Source: Betaproteobacteria bacterium (GTDB taxonomy: Bacteria > Pseudomonadota > Gammaproteobacteria > Burkholderiales > Casimicrobiaceae). From it: a DNA stretch of 20,732 nucleotides. The position numbers and the translations under genes are program-made. Positions 6,161 to 13,878 of the stretch are shown piece by piece. The notes under the pieces were generated by a model that searched no databases, had not been told where the DNA came from, and saw only the letters and a list, made by a program, of their open reading frames with translations. The stretch covers positions 828-21,559 of the forward strand of contig VBCL01000025.1 in assembly GCA_005888865.1 (NCBI GenBank), read 5' to 3'. The stretch's first letter is position 1. Each line of letters opens with the position of its first letter.

Positions 6161-8316
6161 CACGTCTTGGTCCCTTCCCGGGGGAAGTGCAGGGTCACCT
6201 GCGCGCCTCGCGGGCGCCGGTTCTGGATCGTAACCCGTCCGTGGTGCTCGTCGATGATTTTCTTGACGATCGCGAGGCCAAGGCCGGTTCCCTTGGCCTT
6301 GGTCGTCACATACGGTTCGAACGCATGGCGCATCATGTCCTCGGGAATTCCGCTGCCTGCATCCGCGAAAGTCAGCGTGAGCTCATCGCCCCGCGCCTCG
6401 ATCGCGAATTCGTACGCAGGCTCGGTAACGTCCGCCTGCGCGTCCAGCGCGTTCTGGATCAGATTATGGAACACCTGGCGCAGGCGCGTCGGCTCACCCT
6501 GAATCGCGGCGTCGTGCTCGGGGAGCTTCAGCGATACGTGGGGCCGCAGATTTTCGTACAAGGCGAGCACATCAAGCAAGAGGCCCTTGAGATCGACCTT
6601 CTGCATCTTGCCTGGTCGCGCCTGCCGCGCATAGATCGCGAAGTCATCCACCATGTGCTTCATCGCGCTCACCTGCGCGATGATGGTCTGCGTCCCGCGG
6701 ACGAGCGCCTCCTCGTCGCTGGCGTCGAGCTTGCCGCCGAGCTTGACCGCGAGCCGCTCCGCGGAAAGCTGGATCGGGGTCAGCGGGTTCTTGATTTCGT
6801 GCGCGAGCCGTCGCGCGACTTCGGCCCACGCAGCATCGCGCTGTGCCTGGACGAGCTCTGAGACATCGTCGAACACGACCACGCAGCCGGGTGCGGGTTC
6901 GCCGGGCAACCCGGACCCGCGCATCAGCAGGACCCGCGTGTGGTTGGATACCGACAGCTCGGCCTGCTGCTGCCAGTGTCCGTCGCGCCCGCGGCGAAAA
7001 CCATCGGCGACGAGATCCGCAAAGGCGCCCAGCGCGGGGATCCGAGGACCCCAGTCGGCGAGCGGGACGCCGACCAGGTCCGCGAGCGGCTGCTGCAGGA
7101 TCACGGCGGCGCTGGGATTGGCGGTGCGCAGGCGGAATGCGTTGTCGAAAGCGAGCACGCCCGCCGACAGATTGGCCAGCACGCTCTCCAGGTACGCGCG
7201 CGTCGTCTCGATCGCCTGCCGGTTCTCCTCCTCCTTCTGCTGCGCCTCGGCGAGCTGCGCGGTCATGGTGTTGAACGACTCGGTGAGCACGCCCAGCTCG
7301 TCGTGGCTTTGCACCGGATTGCGACGGCTGAAATCGCCCTGGGCGACCGCGCGCGTGCCTTCCGCGAGCAATCCCAGCGGCCGGCTGAACTGCTCGGAGA
7401 GCACGACCGCGAGACCCAGCGCGGAGAACAACGCGAGCAGAAGTGTCAGCGTCAGCGTCAGCGCGTACAGGCGTTTCAACGCCGCGCGGGAGAACGAAAT
7501 CTCCTGGTAATCGCGATACCCCGACTGAACCTTCTCCGCGTCCTGCTGCAGCTGCTTGGGCACCGGTTCGATGACCTGAAGAACACGCAACGGTTCCGTC
7601 GGATCAGCGCTGTTCACAGCAACGACGGCGCGCAGCATCAACCCTTGATCGCCCATCTGGTCGATGGCTGAATAGGTCTGCTGCAATCGCGCCCTTCGCA
7701 ACGCCTGCGCCGGTGGCGGCTCCGGCGTGAGGGTCGACCCGGAGATCCCGGCGACCGCGAGCACGCCACCGGAAGCGGAGAACAAAGCAGCTTCGTAAAT
7801 GCCGGCCTGCTCGCTCGCGCGATGGAGCCGCAACGCCATCCCGCCCGGCTCCGCCTCCTGAAGCCTGAGCGCGAGCTGGGTGGCCTTGTTGGTCGTTTCC
7901 TTGAGCAGATAATCAAGCGCGCTGCGCCCGAGGTTGAGCCCGCCCTCCAGCGCACGGTCGACGCGAACATCGAACCAGGACTCGATGCTCTTGCCGAGAA
8001 ACTGTACCGATACGCCGTAGAGCAGCGCGCCCGGCAACACCGCGACCAACGCGAACAGCAGCACCAGCCGCGCAGCGAGCCGCGCGCCGAACACGCCTGC
8101 CTTGAGGTTTCGCCGCAGCCTCAGGAGCTGGTATCCGACCAGGCCCATCAGAATCGCGACCATCGTCACGTTGAGCACGAGCAGCAGGTCGTAGCCGCGG
8201 GCGAAAAGGGCCGTGTTCGCGCTCGCGGTCGCAAGCAGGAACAGAAAGATCACGCCCAAGCACGCGCACGCGAGCAGCACGTAGCGGATGACGCGCGGGG
8301 CGCGAACGCCGTTCAC
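6160..8316 (-). CDS. ntrY: NtrY-like membrane sensor histidine kinase
   Basis: Membrane sensor kinase that should phosphorylate the adjacent NtrX-like regulator. Numbered from the GTG at 8316 (718 residues): two N-terminal membrane segments (about 10-32 and 42-66), a third (82-106), a periplasmic domain, a fourth segment (283-306), HAMP (about 307-360), PAS (about 370-490), the phospho-accepting H box AHEIKNPLTPIQLSAERL with H506, the N box (VFHNLIQNALDA, 615-626), G1 ADAGSGIP (651-658) and G2 GTGLGLAIVKKI (676-687). This NtrY-type layout has all catalytic motifs. The start is uncertain: no ATG is in frame near the N-terminus. GTG 8316 is used because membrane segment 1 follows at once. A 15-codon ATG frame ends exactly on it, and one extra base in the C5 run at 8321-8325 would join the two. 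The gene sits 40 bases after the DUF4390 gene. Confidence 0.88.
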   Translation of the reverse strand: MNGVRAPRVIRYVLLACACLGVIFLFLLATASANTALFARGYDLLLVLNVTMVAILMGLVGYQLLRLRRNLKAGVFGARLAARLVLLFALVAVLPGALLYGVSVQFLGKSIESWFDVRVDRALEGGLNLGRSALDYLLKETTNKATQLALRLQEAEPGGMALRLHRASEQAGIYEAALFSASGGVLAVAGISGSTLTPEPPPAQALRRARLQQTYSAIDQMGDQGLMLRAVVAVNSADPTEPLRVLQVIEPVPKQLQQDAEKVQSGYRDYQEISFSRAALKRLYALTLTLTLLLALFSALGLAVVLSEQFSRPLGLLAEGTRAVAQGDFSRRNPVQSHDELGVLTESFNTMTAQLAEAQQKEEENRQAIETTRAYLESVLANLSAGVLAFDNAFRLRTANPSAAVILQQPLADLVGVPLADWGPRIPALGAFADLVADGFRRGRDGHWQQQAELSVSNHTRVLLMRGSGLPGEPAPGCVVVFDDVSELVQAQRDAAWAEVARRLAHEIKNPLTPIQLSAERLAVKLGGKLDASDEEALVRGTQTIIAQVSAMKHMVDDFAIYARQARPGKMQKVDLKGLLLDVLALYENLRPHVSLKLPEHDAAIQGEPTRLRQVFHNLIQNALDAQADVTEPAYEFAIEARGDELTLTFADAGSGIPEDMMRHAFEPYVTTKAKGTGLGLAIVKKIIDEHHGRVTIQNRRPRGAQVTLHFPREGTKT

Positions 8317-8360
8317 ACGACCCCCACGCTCGCGCCGTGAAACGGCTCGGCGGCGCTCAT
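8313..8360 (-). other. 15-codon ORF bridging DUF4390 gene and ntrY; possible displaced ntrY N-terminus
   Basis: The ATG at 8360 overlaps the DUF4390 stop (ATGA), and its TGA (8313-8315) overlaps the ntrY GTG (GTGA). The frame reads MSAAEPFHGASVGVV. It lies one base out of frame with ntrY. Adding one base to its G5 run would give a natural-looking continuous N-terminus, MSAAEPFHGASVGGRVNG, running into ntrY. It is therefore either a real coupling mini-ORF or the true ntrY start separated by a homopolymer indel. Confidence 0.4.
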
Positions 8361-8929
8361 GGCGTGAAGCTCCACCGATACCACTCCGACGCGAGCGACC
8401 ACTCGCGCGACGCGAGCGCGTTGACCTGAAAGGGCTTCGGAAGCTGCGCCACATCCAGCCGCAGTCGCACGGCCGCCTCGTAGCGATCGCCCTTGCTCAG
8501 CGCCTCGACAGCGACCACCGGCCGCGACGCGACGCGCGAGAGCAGATGCTCGACCTCGTCGAGAGATTCGAATTGTTGGCCAAAGAGGCCGGTGGTCACC
8601 CGGTACTGTTGCGTCAGCGGCGAATAGCTGATGCGATATTGGGTCGACTGTCCGACGAGCTTCTCGTCAAGCCAGTACCAGCGAGGCCGCGACAACTCGA
8701 ACTCGAACACGAAATACAGCGATACGCCCTTCTGCAGCGCTTCTTCGAGGGTCGGATTGAACGCGACGTCGAACTGCGCGTTCAGCACGTAGCTGTCGTC
8801 CTCGGCGAGGAGCTCGGCGGATCTGACGGGAATGGTGTCCGCGCGCGCTGGCGGCGCCCACGCCCCCGAGCCCAGGCATAGCAACGCGGTCAGGCACAAC
8901 AGGCCGACAAAGCGGTTCGTTGGCGACAT
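8357..8929 (-). CDS. DUF4390 family exported protein
   Basis: A 190-residue protein of unknown function. Residues 1-30 form a clear signal peptide (hydrophobic stretch LLCLTALLCLGSGAW, likely cleavage after PARA), so the mature protein should be periplasmic or surface exposed. The mature part has the features I associate with DUF4390, a family found mainly in betaproteobacteria between rsmB and ntrY: a YFVFEFELSRPRWYWLDE stretch near the middle and a C-terminal LASREWSLASEWYRWSF. No catalytic motif is visible. The frame stays open upstream over rsmB; the ATG ending at 8929 is chosen because it starts the signal peptide. Its place just before a membrane sensor kinase raises the possibility that it modulates NtrY signalling; that is inference. 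Confidence 0.85.
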   Translation of the reverse strand: MSPTNRFVGLLCLTALLCLGSGAWAPPARADTIPVRSAELLAEDDSYVLNAQFDVAFNPTLEEALQKGVSLYFVFEFELSRPRWYWLDEKLVGQSTQYRISYSPLTQQYRVTTGLFGQQFESLDEVEHLLSRVASRPVVAVEALSKGDRYEAAVRLRLDVAQLPKPFQVNALASREWSLASEWYRWSFTP

Positions 8930-8969
8930 GCCACGGGCGGCGGCGAGCCGCGCGATCCGGGTAGGAGAT

Positions 8970-10253
8970 TCAGCGTTTCTCGAGCAGGGCGTAGAAAAAT
9001 CCGTCGTGATTGTGCTCTGCGTCGCCCACCACTGGCAAGAGTTGGCCGTCGGCCGCGCCGAGCGAGGACGGCCAGTCGAGACGCGCGCGCGCCGCGTCGG
9101 CATGACGCGCAACGAACGCGCTGACCTGTTCTGCGTTCTCGGCACCAAACAGCGAGCACGTCGAATAGAGCAATCTGCCGCCGCGCGCGAGCGTCGGCCA
9201 CAGCGCTTCGAGCAGGCGCTGTTGCTGCAGGACGAGACCCGCGAGGTCGCTTTCCCGACGCAACCATTTGCCATCGGGATGACGGCGGACAACGCCGGAC
9301 GCCGTGCATGGAACATCGGCGAGGATGCGATCGAAAGGCCTGCCGTCCCACCACGCGTCCGGTTCGCCCGCGTCGCTCGCGACGAGCCGCGCGGAGAGCC
9401 CGAGCCGAGCGAGGTTCTCCGCAACGCGCTCGAGTCTCGAGCCGTCGACGTCGATCGCGGTGAGATCGAGGCTCGCAAGCTCGGCGAGATGCGTCGTCTT
9501 GCCGCCCGGAGCCGCGCACGCATCGAGCACGCGCATGCCATCGCGCGGACCGAGCAGCGGCGCCGCGAGCTGCGCCGCCGCGTCCTGCACCGAGAACGCG
9601 CCTTCTGCATACCCCGGCAGGGCGGTCACCGGCCGCGGCGTATCGACGCTGACGCCCGCGCATCCGACTCGCTTCGCGCCGACGCCGTGCGTCTCGAGCA
9701 ATGCGACGAAAGCCTCGGGCGTGATTCGCCGCACGTTGGCGCGCAGACAAAGCGGCGGTCTCGCGTTGCCCGCATCGAGAACCTGGGCAAAGCGCTCCGG
9801 GTATTCGGCGCGCACGCGCTCGATCCACCAGCGCGGGTAGGAAAATCGCGCTTCCGGATCGTTTCCGATCTCCGCGAGCACCGCGGCCCTGCGGCGCAAG
9901 AAATGGCGCAGGATCGCATTGACCAGGCCCTTGGCCGAGGTGCGTCGCACGCGCGAGGTCGCCCGGACTGCGCAATCGACCACGATGTAGGCCGGAGCGC
10001 TGGTATGGACGAGCTGGTAGAGCGCGACCCAGAGCAGCGCCTCGACGTTCGCGTCGGCGAGCGGCCGATCGGCAAGCGTACGGACGATCGCTTTCAGCTG
10101 CCCGAGGAAGCGCAACGTTCCGTAGGCGAGCTCGTGGATCAGGGCGCGGTCGCTCGGCGCGGCCCCACCCTCGGTTGCCAGAGCTTTCGCGAGCGTCGTA
10201 CCCGCGAGTACCCGCCTTACTGCCTTGGCCGCGATGCGCTGCGCACGCTCCAT
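8970..10253 (-). CDS. rsmB: 16S rRNA (cytosine(967)-C(5))-methyltransferase RsmB
   Basis: Methylates C967 of 16S rRNA. The 427-residue product has a NusB-like RNA-binding N-terminal domain (about 1-130) and a NOL1/NOP2/Sun methyltransferase domain. The domain carries SAM motif DACAAPGGKTTHLAEL at 244-259, DVPCTASGVVRRHPDGKW at 313-330 with C316, and STCSLFGAENAEQV at 364-377 with the catalytic C366. Both cysteines of the RCMT mechanism are present. The start is the ATG ending at 10253 (MERAQRIAAK); a longer open frame would add 33 residues overlapping htpX without homology. It lies 19 bases after htpX and 40 bases before the DUF4390 gene. Linkage to fmt is widespread, here with htpX inserted between. 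Confidence 0.96.
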   Translation of the reverse strand: MERAQRIAAKAVRRVLAGTTLAKALATEGGAAPSDRALIHELAYGTLRFLGQLKAIVRTLADRPLADANVEALLWVALYQLVHTSAPAYIVVDCAVRATSRVRRTSAKGLVNAILRHFLRRRAAVLAEIGNDPEARFSYPRWWIERVRAEYPERFAQVLDAGNARPPLCLRANVRRITPEAFVALLETHGVGAKRVGCAGVSVDTPRPVTALPGYAEGAFSVQDAAAQLAAPLLGPRDGMRVLDACAAPGGKTTHLAELASLDLTAIDVDGSRLERVAENLARLGLSARLVASDAGEPDAWWDGRPFDRILADVPCTASGVVRRHPDGKWLRRESDLAGLVLQQQRLLEALWPTLARGGRLLYSTCSLFGAENAEQVSAFVARHADAARARLDWPSSLGAADGQLLPVVGDAEHNHDGFFYALLEKR

Positions 10254-10272
10254 CGCGGCGGGTCGAAGTCGC

Positions 10273-11112
10273 CTACGCCGCCATCGCGAGCAGTCGGCGA
10301 ATGCGCTCCTCGGTCGGCGGATGTGTGCTGAACATCCCGGACAAGCCTCCACCCGAGAGCGGATTGATGATCATCATTTGCGCGGTCGCCGGATGTGTCT
10401 CGGCGGTCTCCAGCGGAAGCCCTTTTGCGTAACGATCGATCTTCCCCAGCGCATCGGCCAGCGCGCGCGGATCGCCGGAGATTTCCGCGCCGCCGCGATC
10501 GGCCTCGTACTCGCGGGCGCGCGAAATGGCGAGCTGGATCAGCATGGCCGCGATAGGTGCGAGGATGAGCACCAGCAGCGCGACGACGGGATTGCGGTTA
10601 TCGTCGTTGCGGCCGCCGAAGAACAGGCTGAACTGAGCGAGCGTCGAGATCGCGCCGGCGATCGACGCGGTGACTGTCGAGGTGAGGATATCGCGATGCT
10701 TGACGTGCGTAAGCTCATGTCCCAGGACAGCGCGGAGCTCGCGGGCGTTGAGAAGCTGCAGGATCCCCGTCGTCGCAGCGATCGCGGCGTGCTCCGGATT
10801 GCGTCCGGTGGCGAAGGCATTCGGCTGCGCCTCGTCGATCAGATACACCCGAGGCATCGGCAATGCGGCCCCTTCGGCGAGCTCCTTTACCGTGCCATAC
10901 AGCTCAGGCGCGGTGCGCGCGTCGACTTCCTGTGCGCGATAGAGCCTGAGCACCATCGTGTCCGAGAACCAGTAGGCCCAGAGGTTGATGCCAAGTCCGA
11001 GCGCGAGTGCGAGCACCATGCCCTGGCCGCCGCCGAGCAAGGCGCCGACCGAGCCGAACAACGCGACGATGGCCGCCATCAGCAGGCCCGTCTTGAACCA
11101 GTTACCCATCAT
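10273..11112 (-). CDS. htpX: Membrane zinc metalloprotease HtpX
   Basis: M48-family inner-membrane protease that degrades misfolded membrane proteins together with FtsH. Numbered from the ATG at 11112 (279 residues): two N-terminal membrane segments (about 8-28 and 32-50), the catalytic zinc motif HELTH at 132-136, two further hydrophobic stretches after it, and the third zinc ligand glutamate in REYEADR. The track-style start (GTG at 11127) overlaps a Shine-Dalgarno (GTGGAG, 11122-11127) that sits 9 bases before the ATG at 11112, so the ATG is used; a second ATG follows immediately. In enterobacteria htpX is heat- and envelope-stress induced; here it sits in a housekeeping run between fmt and rsmB. 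Confidence 0.95.
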   Translation of the reverse strand: MMGNWFKTGLLMAAIVALFGSVGALLGGGQGMVLALALGLGINLWAYWFSDTMVLRLYRAQEVDARTAPELYGTVKELAEGAALPMPRVYLIDEAQPNAFATGRNPEHAAIAATTGILQLLNARELRAVLGHELTHVKHRDILTSTVTASIAGAISTLAQFSLFFGGRNDDNRNPVVALLVLILAPIAAMLIQLAISRAREYEADRGGAEISGDPRALADALGKIDRYAKGLPLETAETHPATAQMMIINPLSGGGLSGMFSTHPPTEERIRRLLAMAA

Positions 11113-11125
11113 AGAGTCTTTCTCC

Positions 11126-11144
11126 ACCCCGATTCAGGCGGGGT
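11126..11144 (-). promoter_or_regulatory. Hairpin abutting the htpX ribosome-binding site
   Basis: On the minus strand ACCCCG, a 7-base loop and CGGGGT form a 6-bp stem whose 3' end touches the GGAG at 11122-11125. It has no T-run, so it is not an obvious terminator for fmt read-in. It could influence htpX translation or RNA processing, or be chance in GC-rich DNA. Confidence 0.3.
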
Positions 11145-11178
11145 TGCAAAGCGTTAGATTGCGTCCGGCGCCGGCGAT

Positions 11179-12120
11179 TCAACCATTCGTCATGCCGAAT
11201 CGGGCGCCGACGGCGACCGGATGGCCGGCGAGGAACGCCGCCGCCGACATCCGCCTGCCACCCGCGCGCTGCATTTCAGTAATCATGAGCGCACCTTCCC
11301 CGCAAGCGACGACGATACCCGACGCATCGGCGCGCACGACGGCGCCGGGTGCGCCGAACCTGCCGGACAGCGGCAGCGCCTTCCAGATCTTCAGCGCCGT
11401 GCCGCCCAGGCCCGTCCCCGCTCCGGGCGTCGGGTCGAGGGCGCGGACCGCGCGGTCGAGCGCCTTCGCGTCGGCGTTCCAGTCGAGCTGCTCCGCCTCG
11501 CGCCCGATCTTGGCCGCATAGGTCGCGGTCGCATCGGTTTGCGGCGTCGCGACGAGGCGCCCCTCCCGGTGGAGCTCGGCGAGAACCTCGACGATCGCTC
11601 GCGCCCCAACCCTGGCGAGCTTGTCGCGCAGGCTGCCCGCGGTCTCCCGCGCCTCGATCGGCACGGGATGCCGGACGATGACCGGCCCGGTGTCCAACCC
11701 CTCGTCCATGCGCATGATCGAGATGCCGGTTTCCCGATCGCCGGCAAGCAGGGCGCGCTCGATGGGCGCGGCGCCGCGCCAGCGCGGCAACAGCGAGGCG
11801 TGAATATTGATGCAGCCGTAACGCGGCCAGTCGAGTATCGCCGGGGGAACGATCAGCCCGTACGCCGCCACGACCAGCACGTCCAGGGGCGTTGCCACGA
11901 TCGGTGCCCACTCGGGTTCGCGCTTGAGGCGTGGCGGCTGCGCAACGCTGAGGCCGCGACCGAGCGCAAGAATCTTGACGGGACCGGGCTCCTGCCGCAT
12001 GCCACGGCCGTGCGGCCGATCCGGCTGCGTGAGCACCAGCGGGACGGCAAACCCGGCGGCGAGGATCGACTCCAGCGCCGTCGCGGCGAAGGTGGGCGTC
12101 CCGGCGAACCCAACGCGCAT
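11179..12120 (-). CDS. fmt: Methionyl-tRNA formyltransferase
   Basis: Formylates the amino group of methionyl-initiator tRNA using 10-formyl-tetrahydrofolate, the step before bacterial translation initiation. The 313-residue product has the normal length. Its N-terminus MRVGFAGTPTFA is typical of Fmt. The catalytic region reads NIHASLLPRWRGAAPI (105-120), giving N105 and H107, and DEGLDTGP (139-146) contributes D143, matching the Asn-His-Asp triad of E. coli Fmt with a one-residue offset. A C-terminal tRNA-binding domain follows (about 205-313). The start is the ATG ending at 12120. It lies 17 bases after def, the usual def-fmt pair, which acts on the same formyl group at opposite ends of its life. 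Confidence 0.97.
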   Translation of the reverse strand: MRVGFAGTPTFAATALESILAAGFAVPLVLTQPDRPHGRGMRQEPGPVKILALGRGLSVAQPPRLKREPEWAPIVATPLDVLVVAAYGLIVPPAILDWPRYGCINIHASLLPRWRGAAPIERALLAGDRETGISIMRMDEGLDTGPVIVRHPVPIEARETAGSLRDKLARVGARAIVEVLAELHREGRLVATPQTDATATYAAKIGREAEQLDWNADAKALDRAVRALDPTPGAGTGLGGTALKIWKALPLSGRFGAPGAVVRADASGIVVACGEGALMITEMQRAGGRRMSAAAFLAGHPVAVGARFGMTNG

Positions 12121-12137
12121 CGGGCCGCTGCCGGAAG

Positions 12138-12638
12138 CTAGACCGCGATCCGCTGCTTCTTCCTTGCCTTCGCCGCGAGCCGCGCACGCTTGAGCGGCGA
12201 CAGATAATCGACGAAGACCTTGCCAACGAGATGATCCATTTCGTGCTGCACGCACACCGCCAGCATCCCGTCGGTCGTAAGCTCGAACGGTTCGCCACGT
12301 TCGTCCTGCGCGCGCACCGTGATCCGCCCCGCGCGCCGCACCTTGTCGTAGTAGCCCGGCACGGACAGGCAGCCTTCTTCGTATCCCGACTCACCTTCGG
12401 CGAAAACCAGCTCCGGGTTGATGAAGACCTTGAGGTCATCGTGGGTCGGGCTCACGTCGATCACGATAATCCGCTTGTGCACGTTGACCTGCGTGGCGGC
12501 CAGCCCGATCCCCGGGGCCGCATACATGGTCTGGGCCATGTCGCGGACCAACCTCCGGATGTCGGCGGTGACCACGGCGACCGGCGCGGCGATCTTTCGA
12601 AGCCGGGAGTCAGGGTATTCGAGGATGTCCAGAATCAT
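12138..12638 (-). CDS. def: Peptide deformylase
   Basis: Metal-dependent enzyme that removes the formyl group from the N-terminal methionine of nascent proteins. The 166-residue product carries all three family motifs: GIGLAATQV (motif 1), EEGCLSVPG (motif 2, with the metal-ligand cysteine) and QHEMDHLVGKVFVDYLS (motif 3, HExxH with two histidine ligands and the catalytic glutamate). The start is the ATG ending at 12638 (MILDILEYPDSRLR), the standard Def N-terminus; an in-frame TTG 12 bases upstream is less likely. It is the first gene of the long minus-strand run and is divergent from the LysM gene (112 bases between starts). Confidence 0.97.
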   Translation of the reverse strand: MILDILEYPDSRLRKIAAPVAVVTADIRRLVRDMAQTMYAAPGIGLAATQVNVHKRIIVIDVSPTHDDLKVFINPELVFAEGESGYEEGCLSVPGYYDKVRRAGRITVRAQDERGEPFELTTDGMLAVCVQHEMDHLVGKVFVDYLSPLKRARLAAKARKKQRIAV

Positions 12639-12644
12639 AATAGC

Positions 12645-12673
12645 TTGCAAAATGGATATTTGGGATGCAGAAT
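12645..12673 (+). promoter_or_regulatory. Possible promoter of the LysM-dprA genes
   Basis: TTGCAA at 12645-12650 and CAGAAT at 12668-12673 are 17 bases apart; each matches its sigma-70 hexamer at 4 of 6 positions. It lies in the def/LysM divergent gap, just before the inverted repeat at 12678-12706. Weak hexamers, so tentative. Confidence 0.35.
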
Positions 12674-12677
12674 CACG

Positions 12678-12706
12678 CCTAAACCCTTATTTTGCGGCGG
12701 TTTAGG
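12678..12706. promoter_or_regulatory. Perfect 8-bp inverted repeat in the def/LysM divergent gap
   Basis: CCTAAACC (12678-12685) and GGTTTAGG (12699-12706) are exact inverted copies 13 bases apart, with an AT-rich centre unlike the surrounding GC-rich DNA. The two-turn spacing between arm centres (21 bases) suits a dimeric repressor site, and the location could affect both divergent genes. A hairpin in the LysM mRNA leader is the alternative. I do not recognise the motif as a known operator. Confidence 0.5.
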
Positions 12707-12750
12707 ACGTTAGCAAGGTCACGGTGAACCTTCCGTCTCGGAGAGGCATC

Positions 12751-13866
12751 ATGCGCGCGAAGTCTATCATAGCGTCGTCGCTGGTTTCGACGTGCCTGCT
12801 GGCGCTTCTGCTCGCGTCGGGCGTACTGCAGGCGCAGGAAATACAGCTTCAGGACAACCCCCCTGACCGTTACACGGTCCAGAAGGGCGACACGCTGTGG
12901 GGGATCGCAGGCAAATTCCTCAAGCAGCCCTGGCGCTGGCCCGATCTGTGGCGCATGAATCGCGACCAGATCAAGGATCCCCATTGGATTTATCCCGGCG
13001 ACGTTGTCGTTTTCGATCGCAGCGACGGAAAGCCGCGACTCACGCTCGAGCGCGGGGCCCGCGGGTCCGACGCGACCCGCCTGGCGCCGGCGATTCGCGT
13101 CGCGCCGCTCGCGGCAGCGGCCATTCCGACCATCCCCCCGGGCGACATCGAGCCCTTCCTGACGCGGCCGATCATCACCGGCCCCGATGGCGTGCCGGGC
13201 GCGGGCAAGATCGTCGCCGCACGCGACCCGCGCGTGGTCCGTGGCGCGGGCGACGCCGTATACGCGGTCAATGTCGAAGAGACGGCGGGCACCGAGTGGT
13301 TCATCTATCGGCCGGCGAGGGTCCTGCGCTCCTTCGACAGCAACGAGCTCCTGGGCAACGAGCTGCGCTTCCTCGGCACCGCGCACGTCGAGCGCTTCGG
13401 TGAAGTCAGCACGCTGCGCATCACGTCCGCGCGCGAGGAGATCCTGTTCGGCGATACGGTCGTACCCGCGCCTCGCGAGGAGCTCCTGAACTATGTGCCT
13501 CATACGCCGGACCGCGTGGTCGACGGTCGCATCATCGCGCTCGCCAACGACTCCGTGGAAACCGGCCGCGGCTATCTCGTGACGCTCGACCGCGGACTCC
13601 GCGACGGGCTGGAGGTCGGTCACGTGCTGGCGATCTATCATCCGGCGCCTGTGATTCCCGACCCCCGTGCCTACGAAGGTCCGGACATCCTTTCCAAGCT
13701 CGCTGACCAGACGCGGGCGATCGTGCCGCCCACGCGCTACCTGAACCTGCCTCCGGAGCGTTCCGGGCTGTTGTTCGTCTTCCGCGTGTTCGACAGGCTG
13801 TCCTACGCGATCGTGCTCAACACGACCGAGCCGATCTTAGTCGGCGACGTCGTGCGCAGGCCCTAG
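12751..13866 (+). CDS. LysM-domain exported peptidoglycan-binding protein
   Basis: A 371-residue exported protein. Residues 1-28 form a signal peptide (SLVSTCLLALLLASGVLQA, cleavage likely before QEIQ). A LysM domain follows at about 41-88 (YTVQKGDTLWGIAGKF to IYPGDVVVF). It is the Trp-rich variant (QPWRWPDLWRMN) seen in a betaproteobacterial family that sits upstream of dprA. The remaining 280 residues have no motif I recognise. LysM binds N-acetylglucosamine-containing glycans, so it probably associates with the cell wall in the periplasm. The start is the ATG at 12751 with GGAG at 12740-12743; an in-frame GTG at 12724 would spoil the signal peptide. It precedes dprA by 12 bases and is likely co-transcribed. 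The function beyond wall binding is unknown. Confidence 0.88.
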   Translation: MRAKSIIASSLVSTCLLALLLASGVLQAQEIQLQDNPPDRYTVQKGDTLWGIAGKFLKQPWRWPDLWRMNRDQIKDPHWIYPGDVVVFDRSDGKPRLTLERGARGSDATRLAPAIRVAPLAAAAIPTIPPGDIEPFLTRPIITGPDGVPGAGKIVAARDPRVVRGAGDAVYAVNVEETAGTEWFIYRPARVLRSFDSNELLGNELRFLGTAHVERFGEVSTLRITSAREEILFGDTVVPAPREELLNYVPHTPDRVVDGRIIALANDSVETGRGYLVTLDRGLRDGLEVGHVLAIYHPAPVIPDPRAYEGPDILSKLADQTRAIVPPTRYLNLPPERSGLLFVFRVFDRLSYAIVLNTTEPILVGDVVRRP

Positions 13867-13878
13867 GCTTCGCCTCGG

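Noticed and set aside
8832..10331. 499-residue open frame on the plus strand opposite rsmB
   Set aside because: Antisense to RsmB, which has every catalytic motif; the product is Arg-rich and shows no domain.
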